From Candidatus Iainarchaeum sp. (GTDB lineage Archaea; Iainarchaeota; Iainarchaeia; Iainarchaeales; GCA-2688035): 7,849 bases of DNA. The stretch is from positions 1 to 7,849 of the forward strand of contig JAPLVT010000050.1 in NCBI GenBank assembly GCA_026396975.1, in the 5' to 3' direction. The notes beneath the pieces are model-generated. The model did not search any database. It was not told the origin of the DNA and saw only the letters and a list, made by a program, of their open reading frames with translations. Position 1 is the first letter of the stretch, and each line of letters starts with the position of its first letter. Positions 1-6,512 of the stretch are shown here, piece after piece. Both the position numbers and the translations under genes were made by a program.

Positions 1-3000
1 GTGACGTTTGTTGCCTTGAATTCGATTGTGGGCGTTCCTTCCGCGCTCTCTATGTTGCTGTCCGGCGCGAACTCTATTCTTATTGCTCCCGCGAAATCTG
101 CGGGCAGCACTTCTGCAAGTGTTTTGTAGTTCTGGTCAAGCGTTATTGCTTTTGCCCCCTCAAGGTCCTCGCTGCTCAGCGAGAATTTGCCTTTTTCGTC
201 CTCGTTTTTCAATATTACTTTCGCCTGCAGATTGCGCAGCGCTATCGAGTTATTGCTTGCGGTGCACTTGTTGGTCAGCGTGAATTCCGCGCTCTTGTTC
301 CCGCTGCTGTCCGTCACAAGGTCCCAGCTTGTCGGGTCTATTTCAAGGCACTTGCTGTCGTCAACCTCTCCGCCCAGCCCAATCCTTATTTCGACTGGAA
401 TATTCTGCATGAAGCTGTTCTGCGTGCCGGCTGCCTGGGTGGTGATGGTCAGCGTGCCCTGCAGTTTCACAGGCTTCTTTACCAGCATTCCTTTTTCGCT
501 CAGCTTTATCGTCAGGAAAACGTTCAGGTCCGCGTTGCTTGCAATCTTGTAGTTCGTGTAATCGTCGTCCCAGCTGAAATCCACCAAGTCCTGGAAGTCG
601 CTGAAGCGCAACTTTGTTATCGTGAGCTCCGCAACGGTCTGGTTGTTCAGCCAAACCTGCTTTTCAATCTCGTTGAGCGAGGCATCAAGCTTCTCGCTGA
701 TGCTGGGCGGCGTTACCGTAAGAATGCTCGAGTCGATTGTTGTTTCCATTTTCGCCGGCTTGAAGCCTGTTTTTTCGGCTTCTATAACAAGCTTGCTGCC
801 AGCCGCAGGCGCAAGCAGCCTGTATTCCACTATGCCGTCGGCGTTGCTTTCTGTGCTGTTCAAAAGCGTGCCGTTGAGCAGAATGCGCACTATCGCGTTG
901 CTCACAGGCTGGCTGTTCTCGTCGCTCACTTTCACCAGCAACTGGTTGTCGATGAAGGGGATTATCTCTTTTGGAATCACGTCCAGCTGCAGCTGCATTG
1001 CAGCCGCGACCTTTACGTTAATCGTTTCGGTCAGCACTGCCGTGTTATTGCTCTTTATTACGATTGTAAGAATGTTGTTTCCTTCTTTCTCAGCCTTGAA
1101 TTCGACGCTGCCGAAAACATAGCTTTCCCTCTTAAGGTCCCCAATCGGCGCGCTGAAGCTGTATTTGTCCGCAACACCCTCCCTTTTGACCCCCACTGCA
1201 TCGGTAACACTGTAGTTTCTGAACCGCAGGCCGTCGCTCTTGCTGCCGAACTCTATCACGCTGTTGGTGAAAGCCTGCTCCGCGGTGCTGCTTATTGTGA
1301 AGAACAATTTGTAGTTTCCGCCTATTGTTGCGGGATACTGCCCCACAACGCTTACCCTCAGGTTCTTTGCAGTGTCCTCGATGCTGAAGCTCTTGCAGAA
1401 AGAAGAGTCGCACAGGTTGGTTGGGCCTGCGGATGCTTTCGCGTGCTTTGCGTTGGCGTAAAGCGCCTGCTTGTCAGCAACATTCTCCGCGCTGCTTAGC
1501 GTAGCGTCCGTCGGTGTTCTGATATAACTGCCTGCTTTTCCCCAGCCCCTGTACCAAACATCAAGAATCTGCCCTACCACCACGCTTTCTTTTACCACAA
1601 CTTCCGCTTCAACTGCATATGCTCCGGGCTGCTTGTTCTTCCATACCACGTTAGCCCATTTTGCGTCTCCTGTTGTAAGGTGCGTGCTGTCAATCGCATA
1701 GCCCTTCTGCGGCGTGAAGGAGGTCCCCTTCAGGATATTCGGCGTTGAAGCAATAACCTCTTTTATGTAGAGCGGGTCCTCTTCCATTATGTTGGTTTTT
1801 CCCTCTATCGCCTCGCCGGTCCTGAAATGCAGGCCGACCTCGTCAAAGGTGCTTCTCTTTCCAACCAACAGCACAATCCTTGCAGTGTATTTTTCCCCTG
1901 GCCCGAGTTCCATAGTGTCTGGAACCTTTTCATCGCCGTTGTAGAAACCCAACAGCTTCACATCAAGCTGCCCGGGGTCCTTTTCAAGCGTAATCGTCTT
2001 TGTGACAGTGCTTCCGGGGTCTGGCGTCATTGCAACGCTGTAATACGGCAAAAAGCCCTCGGCGTCAATCTTCAGGTAAACCCTCTTGTCCGCGCGCAGA
2101 TTGAAAGGATACTTCCCGTCCAGACTAGTGAGCCCCTCAACCTCTTTCTCGCCGGTGACAATGTTAATCACTTCCACTATTGCGCCCTGCACGGGCTGCA
2201 TCTCGTCGTTCAGCACCACTGCCTCGATGTTGCCGAACCCGATGGGCAGGGTGATTGTAAGCTTGTTCTGCTGCCTCGCCACGATTGTGATAGGGTCGCT
2301 GTTCTGCCCCTCAAAGCCCTTCTTTACCGCGTAAACAAAGTAAGTGTCCAGCGGCAACGCAGTGAACAGGGCTTTCCCATCAACACCAGTTACCTTGTCA
2401 TTAGCATAAATAGTGCCGTCCGCTTTCTTCAGCACCACGCGCACTCCGTCTATAGGGCGCTGCCTGCTGTCAAGCACATTAACCTCGAGAGTCTGCGTGT
2501 TGTCGGCGCTTGCTCTCTCCAAGTAAATCGTGTTGGATGTTGCGCTTGCGGTTACCCCGGTTACAGTAGCAATAAGGTATCCGTCCGCGTCAACCTCAAG
2601 GCTGTAGGCTGTGCTGTCCGGGACATTAAACTCCGCGTAGCCGCTTGCATTGGTTGTCTCGTTGTCAAGCGTTGCATTGTTCTTCTTCAAATAAACAGTG
2701 GCGTTGTTTACCCCCTGTTGGCTTGTGCTGTCTTTCACAGTGACCTTTATTTTGCCTGCCGATGCCGCCTGCATCACGACGTCAAAAGTAATTGTGGCGT
2801 CCTTCTGAAGTTGCTTGAGCACAGGCGGGCTAACGCCGCTCCCGTCATAGAGCGCGAACCTGCCCTGCGGGTCCGATGCCACAACATAGTATGTTCCTGT
2901 AGGAACATTCGCCAGAGCCGCTGTTCCAGAAGAAGCCGTCGGAGCGCTGCTGCCGATTGTGCCGTCGCTCTTGTACAATTGCACTGTTATTCCGCCAAGC

Positions 3001-3767
3001 GCATTTCCCTGCGCGTCCTCCACGTTCACGTTGACGCTGCCGCTATTTTCCAGTGCGGACGAGAGGAACAATTGCGGCGAGCTGTTTGTCGCAATGTCTG
3101 ATATAACGCCCTGCACGATTGTCTGCCCGCTGACCGGCTGCGCGATAAGGGAACCGCAGTTGCTCGGCACCTGCAGGTCAATACTGCCATTGCTTGTGGT
3201 TTCTGTTTCGCTGTAATCCGCGGCTTCAGTGCTGCTGCAGCTGAACCTTATTGTTACCTCGTCGTCAACCAGTTCAGATGTGCCTGCTTTGAGCAACTGC
3301 ACTGTCCTGCTCAGCATCTGCACGCCCTTTGAAAGCTCAACAGCCTCCTCCTTCGCAGCTTCAACAATTATGCTCTTTCCGAAATCTTCATAGCCCGCCT
3401 TCTTGACAGCAACGCTTGCCTCTCCAAGCGGAAGGTTCATCAACGCCTTTCCGTTGCTGTCAGTGTTGCCCTTGAACTCAACGCCGTTCACAGTGGCGCT
3501 TACGGCTGCCCCCTGCACAGGCACTCCTGTTTCGCCATCGCTTACCGCAAATGTTATCGCAACCTGTGGCGTCAAAAATCCGGAAAAAGCGATAAACAGC
3601 CCGACAAGAATCAGGGCAAGTACAAGCAGCATTACTGGAAAAGAAGGGATGTTTTTCTTCTCAAGCGCGTCAACAAGCGGGTAAAGGGAAACCCCCTTCT
3701 TGTCAAGCCACTCTATGGCGCCGTAGTACTTGTCCTCAAGACTGTAGTAAGCATCCCTCAGAGCCAT
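1..3767 (-). CDS. Giant membrane-anchored surface protein with tandem carboxypeptidase-regulatory-like/Ig-like domains (C-terminus beyond window)
   Basis: An uninterrupted reading frame of 1255 codons runs from ATG at 3767 to the left edge with no stop. Residues 1-42 are a charged, Tyr-rich, probably cytoplasmic segment (starts MALRDAYYSLEDKYY). Residues about 43-64 form one hydrophobic membrane helix with no visible signal-peptidase site, so the large remainder should lie outside the cell. Repeated modules of the type V-x-D-x-x-x-x-P-V-x-G-A-x-V with a following G-x-A-x-F/L strand start near residues 71, 243, 338, 425, 510 and 926. These resemble CarboxypepD_reg/PEGA-like beta-sandwiches. 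Residues about 590-730 and 800-900 look like other Ig/CARDB-type domains. There are about thirteen N-x-S/T sequons and only six cysteines. The start is the first ATG and sits about 20 bases from a TATA box. A surface, adhesin or S-layer-associated role is inferred; no catalytic motif is visible. Confidence 0.88.
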   Translation of the reverse strand, partial: MALRDAYYSLEDKYYGAIEWLDKKGVSLYPLVDALEKKNIPSFPVMLLVLALILVGLFIAFSGFLTPQVAITFAVSDGETGVPVQGAAVSATVNGVEFKGNTDSNGKALMNLPLGEASVAVKKAGYEDFGKSIIVEAAKEEAVELSKGVQMLSRTVQLLKAGTSELVDDEVTIRFSCSSTEAADYSETETTSNGSIDLQVPSNCGSLIAQPVSGQTIVQGVISDIATNSSPQLFLSSALENSGSVNVNVEDAQGNALGGITVQLYKSDGTIGSSAPTASSGTAALANVPTGTYYVVASDPQGRFALYDGSGVSPPVLKQLQKDATITFDVVMQAASAGKIKVTVKDSTSQQGVNNATVYLKKNNATLDNETTNASGYAEFNVPDSTAYSLEVDADGYLIATVTGVTASATSNTIYLERASADNTQTLEVNVLDSRQRPIDGVRVVLKKADGTIYANDKVTGVDGKALFTALPLDTYFVYAVKKGFEGQNSDPITIVARQQNKLTITLPIGFGNIEAVVLNDEMQPVQGAIVEVINIVTGEKEVEGLTSLDGKYPFNLRADKRVYLKIDAEGFLPYYSVAMTPDPGSTVTKTITLEKDPGQLDVKLLGFYNGDEKVPDTMELGPGEKYTARIVLLVGKRSTFDEVGLHFRTGEAIEGKTNIMEEDPLYIKEVIASTPNILKGTSFTPQKGYAIDSTHLTTGDAKWANVVWKNKQPGAYAVEAEVVVKESVVVGQILDVWYRGWGKAGSYIRTPTDATLSSAENVADKQALYANAKHAKASAGPTNLCDSSFCKSFSIEDTAKNLRVSVVGQYPATIGGNYKLFFTISSTAEQAFTNSVIEFGSKSDGLRFRNYSVTDAVGVKREGVADKYSFSAPIGDLKRESYVFGSVEFKAEKEGNNILTIVIKSNNTAVLTETINVKVAAAMQLQLDVIPKEIIPFIDNQLLVKVSDENSQPVSNAIVRILLNGTLLNSTESNADGIVEYRLLAPAAGSKLVIEAEKTGFKPAKMETTIDSSILTVTPPSISEKLDASLNEIEKQVWLNNQTVAELTITKLRFSDFQDLVDFSWDDDYTNYKIASNADLNVFLTIKLSEKGMLVKKPVKLQGTLTITTQAAGTQNSFMQNIPVEIRIGLGGEVDDSKCLEIDPTSWDLVTDSSGNKSAEFTLTNKCTASNNSIALRNLQAKVILKNEDEKGKFSLSSEDLEGAKAITLDQNYKTLAEVLPADFAGAIRIEFAPDSNIESAEGTPTIEFKATNV

Positions 3768-3785
3768 GTTTTATTCACTCGCTCA

Positions 3786-3795
3786 CTATATAATA
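3786..3795 (-). promoter_or_regulatory. TATA-box promoter of the giant surface protein gene, probably giving a leaderless mRNA
   Basis: On the minus strand the sequence reads ATTATATAG at 3794-3786, preceded by a purine-rich AAGGTAAT stretch that could serve as a BRE. The box centre lies about 23 bases upstream of the ATG at 3767. Archaeal transcription usually starts 22-27 bases downstream of the TATA centre, which places the 5' end on or next to the start codon. No good Shine-Dalgarno sequence is needed, and only a weak GTGA is present. Confidence 0.7.
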
Positions 3796-3856
3796 TTACC
3801 TTCTCTTTTTGTTTATTAACTTAACTGCAGCCCCCAGGCACCTGTTTCTTCTGATC

Positions 3857-3864
3857 ATATAAAA
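3857..3864 (+). promoter_or_regulatory. Possible plus-strand TATA box upstream of repeat copy A
   Basis: The plus strand reads ATATAAAA here, a good match to an archaeal TATA box. Transcription would begin near 3884-3888, but no open reading frame follows. The next feature is the hairpin-rich repeat copy A, which ends in T-rich tracts at about 4086-4103. If active, this promoter would make a roughly 200-base structured RNA. It could equally be random AT-rich sequence. Confidence 0.3.
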
Positions 3865-3915
3865 TACTATTAATTACTCAACTATTAACTTTTTTGTTAT
3901 TTAAATTACTTGCTG

Positions 3916-4114
3916 TACGCCGGCGCAGGCTTTTTCATTCGGCTTTTTCCTGAACGTTTGCGCTCGGCAACCTTGTGAACCAGCGGGTCGTTAAAAAACC
4001 ATTAGGTTTTCGTCAAAAAACTTTGGTTTTTTGACGCGTCAGAAATCCAATGGATTTCTAACGTTGCAAGGCGGCGTGTTTTCAATTTTTCTTCGGCTTT
4101 TTTGTGCGATCGCG
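3916..4114. repeat. Intergenic repeat element, copy A (longest copy, three inner hairpins)
   Basis: The left end reads TACGCCGGCGCAGGC (3916-3930) and the right arm GCAAGGCGGCGT (4066-4077), so ACGCCG and CGGCGT form inverted ends. Inside, CTTTTTCCTGAACG (3943-3956) matches CTCTTTCCTGAACG in copy B, and CCTTGTGAACC (3971-3981) also recurs there. The segment between CCTTG and CAAGG is filled by three tandem hairpins. Beyond the right arm, TTTTCAAT and a terminal T-run plus GTGCGATCGCG (4098-4114) match the tails of copies B and C. The element is non-coding and of unknown class; it could be a miniature mobile element or a structured RNA or terminator module. Confidence 0.7.
3989..4063. repeat. 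Three tandem palindromic units within copy A
   Basis: Three hairpins lie end to end, each beginning CGT(T/C)A. Unit 1 (3989-4010) contains AAAACC-ATTA-GGTTTT. Unit 2 (4011-4036) is a perfect 11-bp stem, CGTCAAAAAAC, with a TTTG loop. Unit 3 (4037-4063) has AGAAATCC-AAT-GGATTTCT, extended by CGT/ACG with one C-A mismatch between. The units look like diverged copies of one palindrome of about 26 bases, with arm differences matched on both sides. Confidence 0.75.
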
Positions 4115-4128
4115 CGAGCCCAATATGC

Positions 4129-4136
4129 TTTTATAC
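4129..4136 (+). promoter_or_regulatory. TATA-box promoter of the toxin-antitoxin operon
   Basis: The plus strand reads TTTTATAC at 4129-4136, just outside repeat copy A. A transcript would start near 4157-4160, leaving a leader of about 28 bases before the chosen antitoxin ATG at 4188. The position and sequence suit an archaeal TATA box. It supports the pair having its own promoter, independent of the minus-strand surface genes. Confidence 0.55.
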
Positions 4137-4174
4137 TTCTCTTTACAAATATTATTTCGGTGTGTTTTAATGCC

Positions 4175-4186
4175 GGTGACGGTCAC
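4175..4186 (+). promoter_or_regulatory. Shine-Dalgarno site of the antitoxin, embedded in a small palindrome
   Basis: GGTGA at 4175-4179 matches the archaeal anti-Shine-Dalgarno region and ends 8 bases before ATG 4188, which favours that start over the in-frame ATG at 4170. The same bases are part of a perfect inverted repeat, GTGAC-G-GTCAC (4176-4186). This might be an operator for the antitoxin or a weak hairpin; with 5-bp arms it may also be chance. Confidence 0.55.
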
Positions 4187-4187
4187 A

Positions 4188-4361
4188 ATGGAGCTGCTTT
4201 ACAAGGAACTGAAGAGCCTTAAGCGGGAAATAGAAGCAGTAAGGTATGCCGTTATTCCCGAAGAGAAAATTTCCGCAAAAGAGCTTGGCGAACTGAGAAA
4301 AACCAAGAGGGCGATGGAAGCCGGCAACGAGAGCCTGTTCAAAGAAGTTTTCGCGGAATAA
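4188..4361 (+). CDS. RelB-like antitoxin of a type II toxin-antitoxin pair
   Basis: This 57-residue, highly charged, mostly helical protein starts MELLYKELKSLKREIEAVRY. It has a central IPEEKISAKELGEL segment and an acidic C-terminus. This is the usual look of small archaeal RelB-family antitoxins, in which a long N-terminal helix leads to a segment that wraps around the toxin. The start at 4188 is chosen for its Shine-Dalgarno site and for agreement with the family's usual N-terminus. ATG 4170 would add six residues (MPVTVT) and cannot be excluded. The stop lies 11 bases before the toxin start, so the two are probably co-transcribed. Its expected job is to bind and silence the toxin and, with it, repress the shared promoter. 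No DNA-binding fold is obvious in so short a protein. Confidence 0.72.
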   Translation: MELLYKELKSLKREIEAVRYAVIPEEKISAKELGELRKTKRAMEAGNESLFKEVFAE

Positions 4362-4367
4362 GGCGAT
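4361..4367 (+). promoter_or_regulatory. Shine-Dalgarno site of the toxin, overlapping the antitoxin stop codon
   Basis: AGGCGAT matches the archaeal consensus AGGTGAT at six of seven positions and ends 5 bases before the TTG start at 4373. Its first base is the last base of the antitoxin TAA, so translation of the two genes is probably coupled. This site is the main reason for accepting the TTG start, since no ATG lies near the conserved N-terminus. Confidence 0.55.
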
Positions 4368-4372
4368 TTCTT

Positions 4373-4642
4373 TTGTTTGATATCCGTTTCAGCAACAGGG
4401 CCTCGCGATTTATACGCAAATGCGACGGCAAACTGAAAGGGCGTTTAAAAGAACTGTTTGAAAAATTGCAGCAAAACCCGGTGCCAGCCAAAGAATTCGA
4501 CCTGCGCAAAATCTCAGGCGAAGAAGACACCTACAGGATAAGGCTGTCACGCTACCGGGTAACCTACTGCGTGTACTGGGAACAAAAAACAATCAGAATA
4601 CTGAAAGCCGAAAAAAGAAAAGAAAGCACCTACAAATTCTGA
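4373..4642 (+). CDS. RelE/ParE-family toxin
   Basis: This 89-residue basic protein has the RelE/ParE layout. A first strand (FDIRFS) is followed by a helical hairpin with Arg/Lys (residues about 7-38, ending LFEKLQQNPVP). Then come a KISGEEDTYRIRLSRYRVTY strand pair and a closing strand IRILKAEKRKESTY. The Y-R-I-R-x-x-x-Y-R-V motif and the final basic K-R-K-E-S-x-Y segment correspond to the conserved core and C-terminal basic patch of archaeal RelE toxins, which cleave mRNA on the ribosome. Activity is inferred from the family. Translation starts at TTG, which should keep toxin levels below antitoxin levels. The stop codon overlaps the first bases of repeat copy C. A gyrase-directed ParE role or an inactive copy cannot be excluded. 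Confidence 0.85.
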   Translation: MFDIRFSNRASRFIRKCDGKLKGRLKELFEKLQQNPVPAKEFDLRKISGEEDTYRIRLSRYRVTYCVYWEQKTIRILKAEKRKESTYKF

Positions 4643-4749
4643 CGCCGACGCAGCGTGCTGCGCAAAGCGTTTTCCCGGGCATTATCCTTCAGCGGTAGCA
4701 CCGGCATGGTTTAGCCCTCCTGCCTAAACATGTTTTTTCTGCTGTCGCG
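4641..4749. repeat. Intergenic repeat element, copy C (short form)
   Basis: The left end GACGCCGACGCAG (4641-4653) matches the left end of copy A (TACGCCGGCGCAG) at 11 of 13 positions. The right tail (4721-4749: TGCCTAAACATG, T-run, GCTGTCGCG) closely matches the tail of copy B (6683-6710). The middle lacks the CCTTG...CAAGG hairpin block and instead holds CGCAG-CGTG-CTGCG (4649-4662) and the hairpin described as a terminator. Read on the minus strand it begins 2 bases after the TGA of the gene at 4752. It seems to be a reduced or diverged member of the family. Confidence 0.55.
4705..4738 (+). terminator. Terminator-like hairpin with T6 tract after the toxin gene
   Basis: CATGGTTTAG (4705-4714) pairs with CTAAACATG (4724-4732), with one bulged G, across a loop of about nine bases. 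Six T residues follow at 4733-4738. It lies about 60 bases past the toxin stop and before the convergent gene's end, a fitting place to end the toxin-antitoxin transcript. Archaea rely mainly on the T tract, so the hairpin may have another role. Confidence 0.5.
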
Positions 4750-4751
4750 CT

Positions 4752-6512
4752 TCATTCCGGCTTGCAGCCTGTAAGAGTTGTGGCATTGCTGCCGAAGGAT
4801 TCGCCCTGGTACATTGAAGCGCAGTACCACCCGGCGCCCTTGGAAAGCGAGCAGTTGGTTGGCGACTGCGGCCCGCCGTAAGTGCAATCGCTTTGCATCT
4901 GCCCCTGGGAGTAAGCGCCGGTGAACGGGGTGTAATAGTTGTCGTAAATAGAAATCTTGAAAACCTTGTCGTGGCTTCCGGGCGCAGTCGGCTTTGTCAC
5001 CATGTAGAGCGGGTTTTCCTCCTTGAAAGCCAGAGTCACCTTAACGCTTTTCACCTGCGAGCACTGTGCACTGCAGCCCACGCAGACCGCATCGCCGTAT
5101 GCCCCGCTGCAGCCAAGGCTGACAACGCTGATGCTCGGCGATTTTATTTCCCCGCCTTCCCTGTAAAATCCAAGCCGCAGGGGCTGCGGCAAACCAAAGC
5201 CGTTGTCGCGCGGGCACTGGCTGAAAGGATAGCCCGACAGGCCTCCGGTATATCCCGAGATTTGCTCGCCGTCACCCTTGTCGATTACAACGGTAGCAGA
5301 ATCATTCGTGTTCGCGCCAATCTCCACATCGTAAGCCAGGCCGTTCGCGCAGGCTGTTGTGTTGCCGACAAGCGCAAAATCGTCGTCGGCATGCGCATCG
5401 ATATATCCCGCTGCCCTCGCGTCGCCGATTGTCTTGCATACGGCTGCTTTCGCAACCAGCGCTGTTTTTGCCTCCATGTCAGCGCTGCCGTCGTTGTTGT
5501 TTGCGTTGTACCCCGCAGGGCAGCCGGCCCAGTCGCTTGGGCACTCTATTTGCGTTTGAATCCCCTGCTCGTAGCCCTGTGCCTTGTTGTTTCCGGGGCA
5601 AAACTTGTCGCTTTTTGACCTGTTCTTCGGCGGCGTGAAGGGGTTTGTGCGCGGCTCGCAGTAGCCGTAATCGCATATGCCCAGCCCTATTTCCTCAATC
5701 ATGTTGTGGATGCGCGGCGAGAACAAGCCGTAATCCTCGGCGGTGTTTGTTTTGCTGTCGTCCACGGGATAATGCGCTATCGCCCGTGTTTCCGCTATTG
5801 CCTTGAAGAAGCGGAGCGGAACGTAAATCCTGAATGTTGTGCGCGGCAAAATACCCTGCTTCAATTCTTCTCCAGTTGCCTTGTCTATCACATGCAGCCG
5901 CGGCAGGTTCTCGTACTCTTCCTGGCTAAGGCGCTCAAGGTGGAGGTTGACATAGAATGTTCCTTTCGGGCAGTTTTTGGGATCGCCGTTGTCGCAGCCT
6001 ATCACAGTGAAAAAATCGTCCATGCTTTTTTGCACAGCACTCTGCAGGCTGGGCTTAAGTGTTTCCCTTCCCTCAAGGCTTATTACATAGTTGCCGAAAG
6101 GCGTGTCGTTGTAAAATATTCCCACGAGCGCGTTGGCTGTAAAGTTCGCGAAAGCCTCGCTTTCGGTTCCGCCGAACTTTGTTCTCGCAAAATCGTTTTT
6201 GATATCATTCCAGCTGGCGTTCTCCAGCTTAAGGGTAAGCTCTCCCCTTGCGGGGTCAGTCAGCCAGTCCTCTATTTTTTTCCTCAGGCTGTAATTGAAA
6301 ACCTGCATCGCGTCCGCCCTAGCCATTTCGGTTACTGCCGCGAGATTGCTCCTGCTCTCAATTCCCGCGATGGTGTCACTCGCTTTCCTTTCGGTCTGTA
6401 TCATTGTGCTGACCAGCTGCACCGCCAGCATTATCAGCAGAAAAGAAACCAGCGCCGTGAAAAGATTGAAAGCCCTGCTGTTCATCCGCACGCTAATAAT
6501 AGGCCTGAGCAT
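4752..6512 (-). CDS. Single-pass, cysteine-rich extracytoplasmic protein of unknown function
   Basis: This 586-residue protein has a basic N-terminus (MLRPIISVRMNSRAF), one membrane helix at residues about 16-37, a polar helical stalk at about 38-90, and a long outer part. All 18 cysteines lie at 173-583 (173, 181, 280, 285, 305, 324, 331, 359, 388, 433, 468, 477, 480, 484, 543, 554, 564, 583). That even number, confined to the outside, suggests disulfides. Nine N-x-S/T sequons are present. ATG 6512 is directly preceded by an in-frame stop codon; ATG 6485 (MNSRAF) is an alternative start, and neither has a clear Shine-Dalgarno site. The N-terminal helix and stalk loosely resemble pilin-like surface subunits, but I see no convincing prepilin cleavage motif. 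I do not recognise the family. Its neighbours suggest a cell-surface structure. Confidence 0.85.
   Translation of the reverse strand: MLRPIISVRMNSRAFNLFTALVSFLLIMLAVQLVSTMIQTERKASDTIAGIESRSNLAAVTEMARADAMQVFNYSLRKKIEDWLTDPARGELTLKLENASWNDIKNDFARTKFGGTESEAFANFTANALVGIFYNDTPFGNYVISLEGRETLKPSLQSAVQKSMDDFFTVIGCDNGDPKNCPKGTFYVNLHLERLSQEEYENLPRLHVIDKATGEELKQGILPRTTFRIYVPLRFFKAIAETRAIAHYPVDDSKTNTAEDYGLFSPRIHNMIEEIGLGICDYGYCEPRTNPFTPPKNRSKSDKFCPGNNKAQGYEQGIQTQIECPSDWAGCPAGYNANNNDGSADMEAKTALVAKAAVCKTIGDARAAGYIDAHADDDFALVGNTTACANGLAYDVEIGANTNDSATVVIDKGDGEQISGYTGGLSGYPFSQCPRDNGFGLPQPLRLGFYREGGEIKSPSISVVSLGCSGAYGDAVCVGCSAQCSQVKSVKVTLAFKEENPLYMVTKPTAPGSHDKVFKISIYDNYYTPFTGAYSQGQMQSDCTYGGPQSPTNCSLSKGAGWYCASMYQGESFGSNATTLTGCKPE

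Larger units (their letters stand above)
3768..3915. other. AT-rich intergenic block with promoter signals, no gene seen
   Basis: This stretch of about 150 bases is markedly more AT-rich than its surroundings and has no credible reading frame. It contains the minus-strand TATA box of the surface protein gene and a second TATA-like sequence on the plus strand at 3857-3864. The 9-mer TATTAACTT occurs twice, at 3814-3822 and 3883-3891; in such AT-rich DNA this could be chance. Confidence 0.6.

Noticed and set aside
1827..3101. A 424-codon plus-strand open frame opposite the giant surface protein gene
   Set aside because: It lies antisense to a longer frame with clear domain structure, its translation is rich in Cys, Arg, His and Val with no recognisable fold, and it lacks a promoter or ribosome site. 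It is a by-product of codon bias on the other strand.
3989..4063. The hairpin array in copy A as a CRISPR array
   Set aside because: The units are adjacent palindromes with no unique spacers between them and their sequences differ; no cas genes are present.
4106..4113. GCGATCGC octamer, identical to the cyanobacterial HIP1 palindrome
   Set aside because: It occurs as part of the repeat tail and I saw no other copy. The rest of the window is archaeal in character, so chance is the simplest explanation.
4031..4222. A 63-codon plus-strand frame starting inside the copy A hairpins
   Set aside because: It begins within the hairpin repeat, crosses the toxin-antitoxin promoter, and overlaps the antitoxin in another frame. 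The sequence has no family features.
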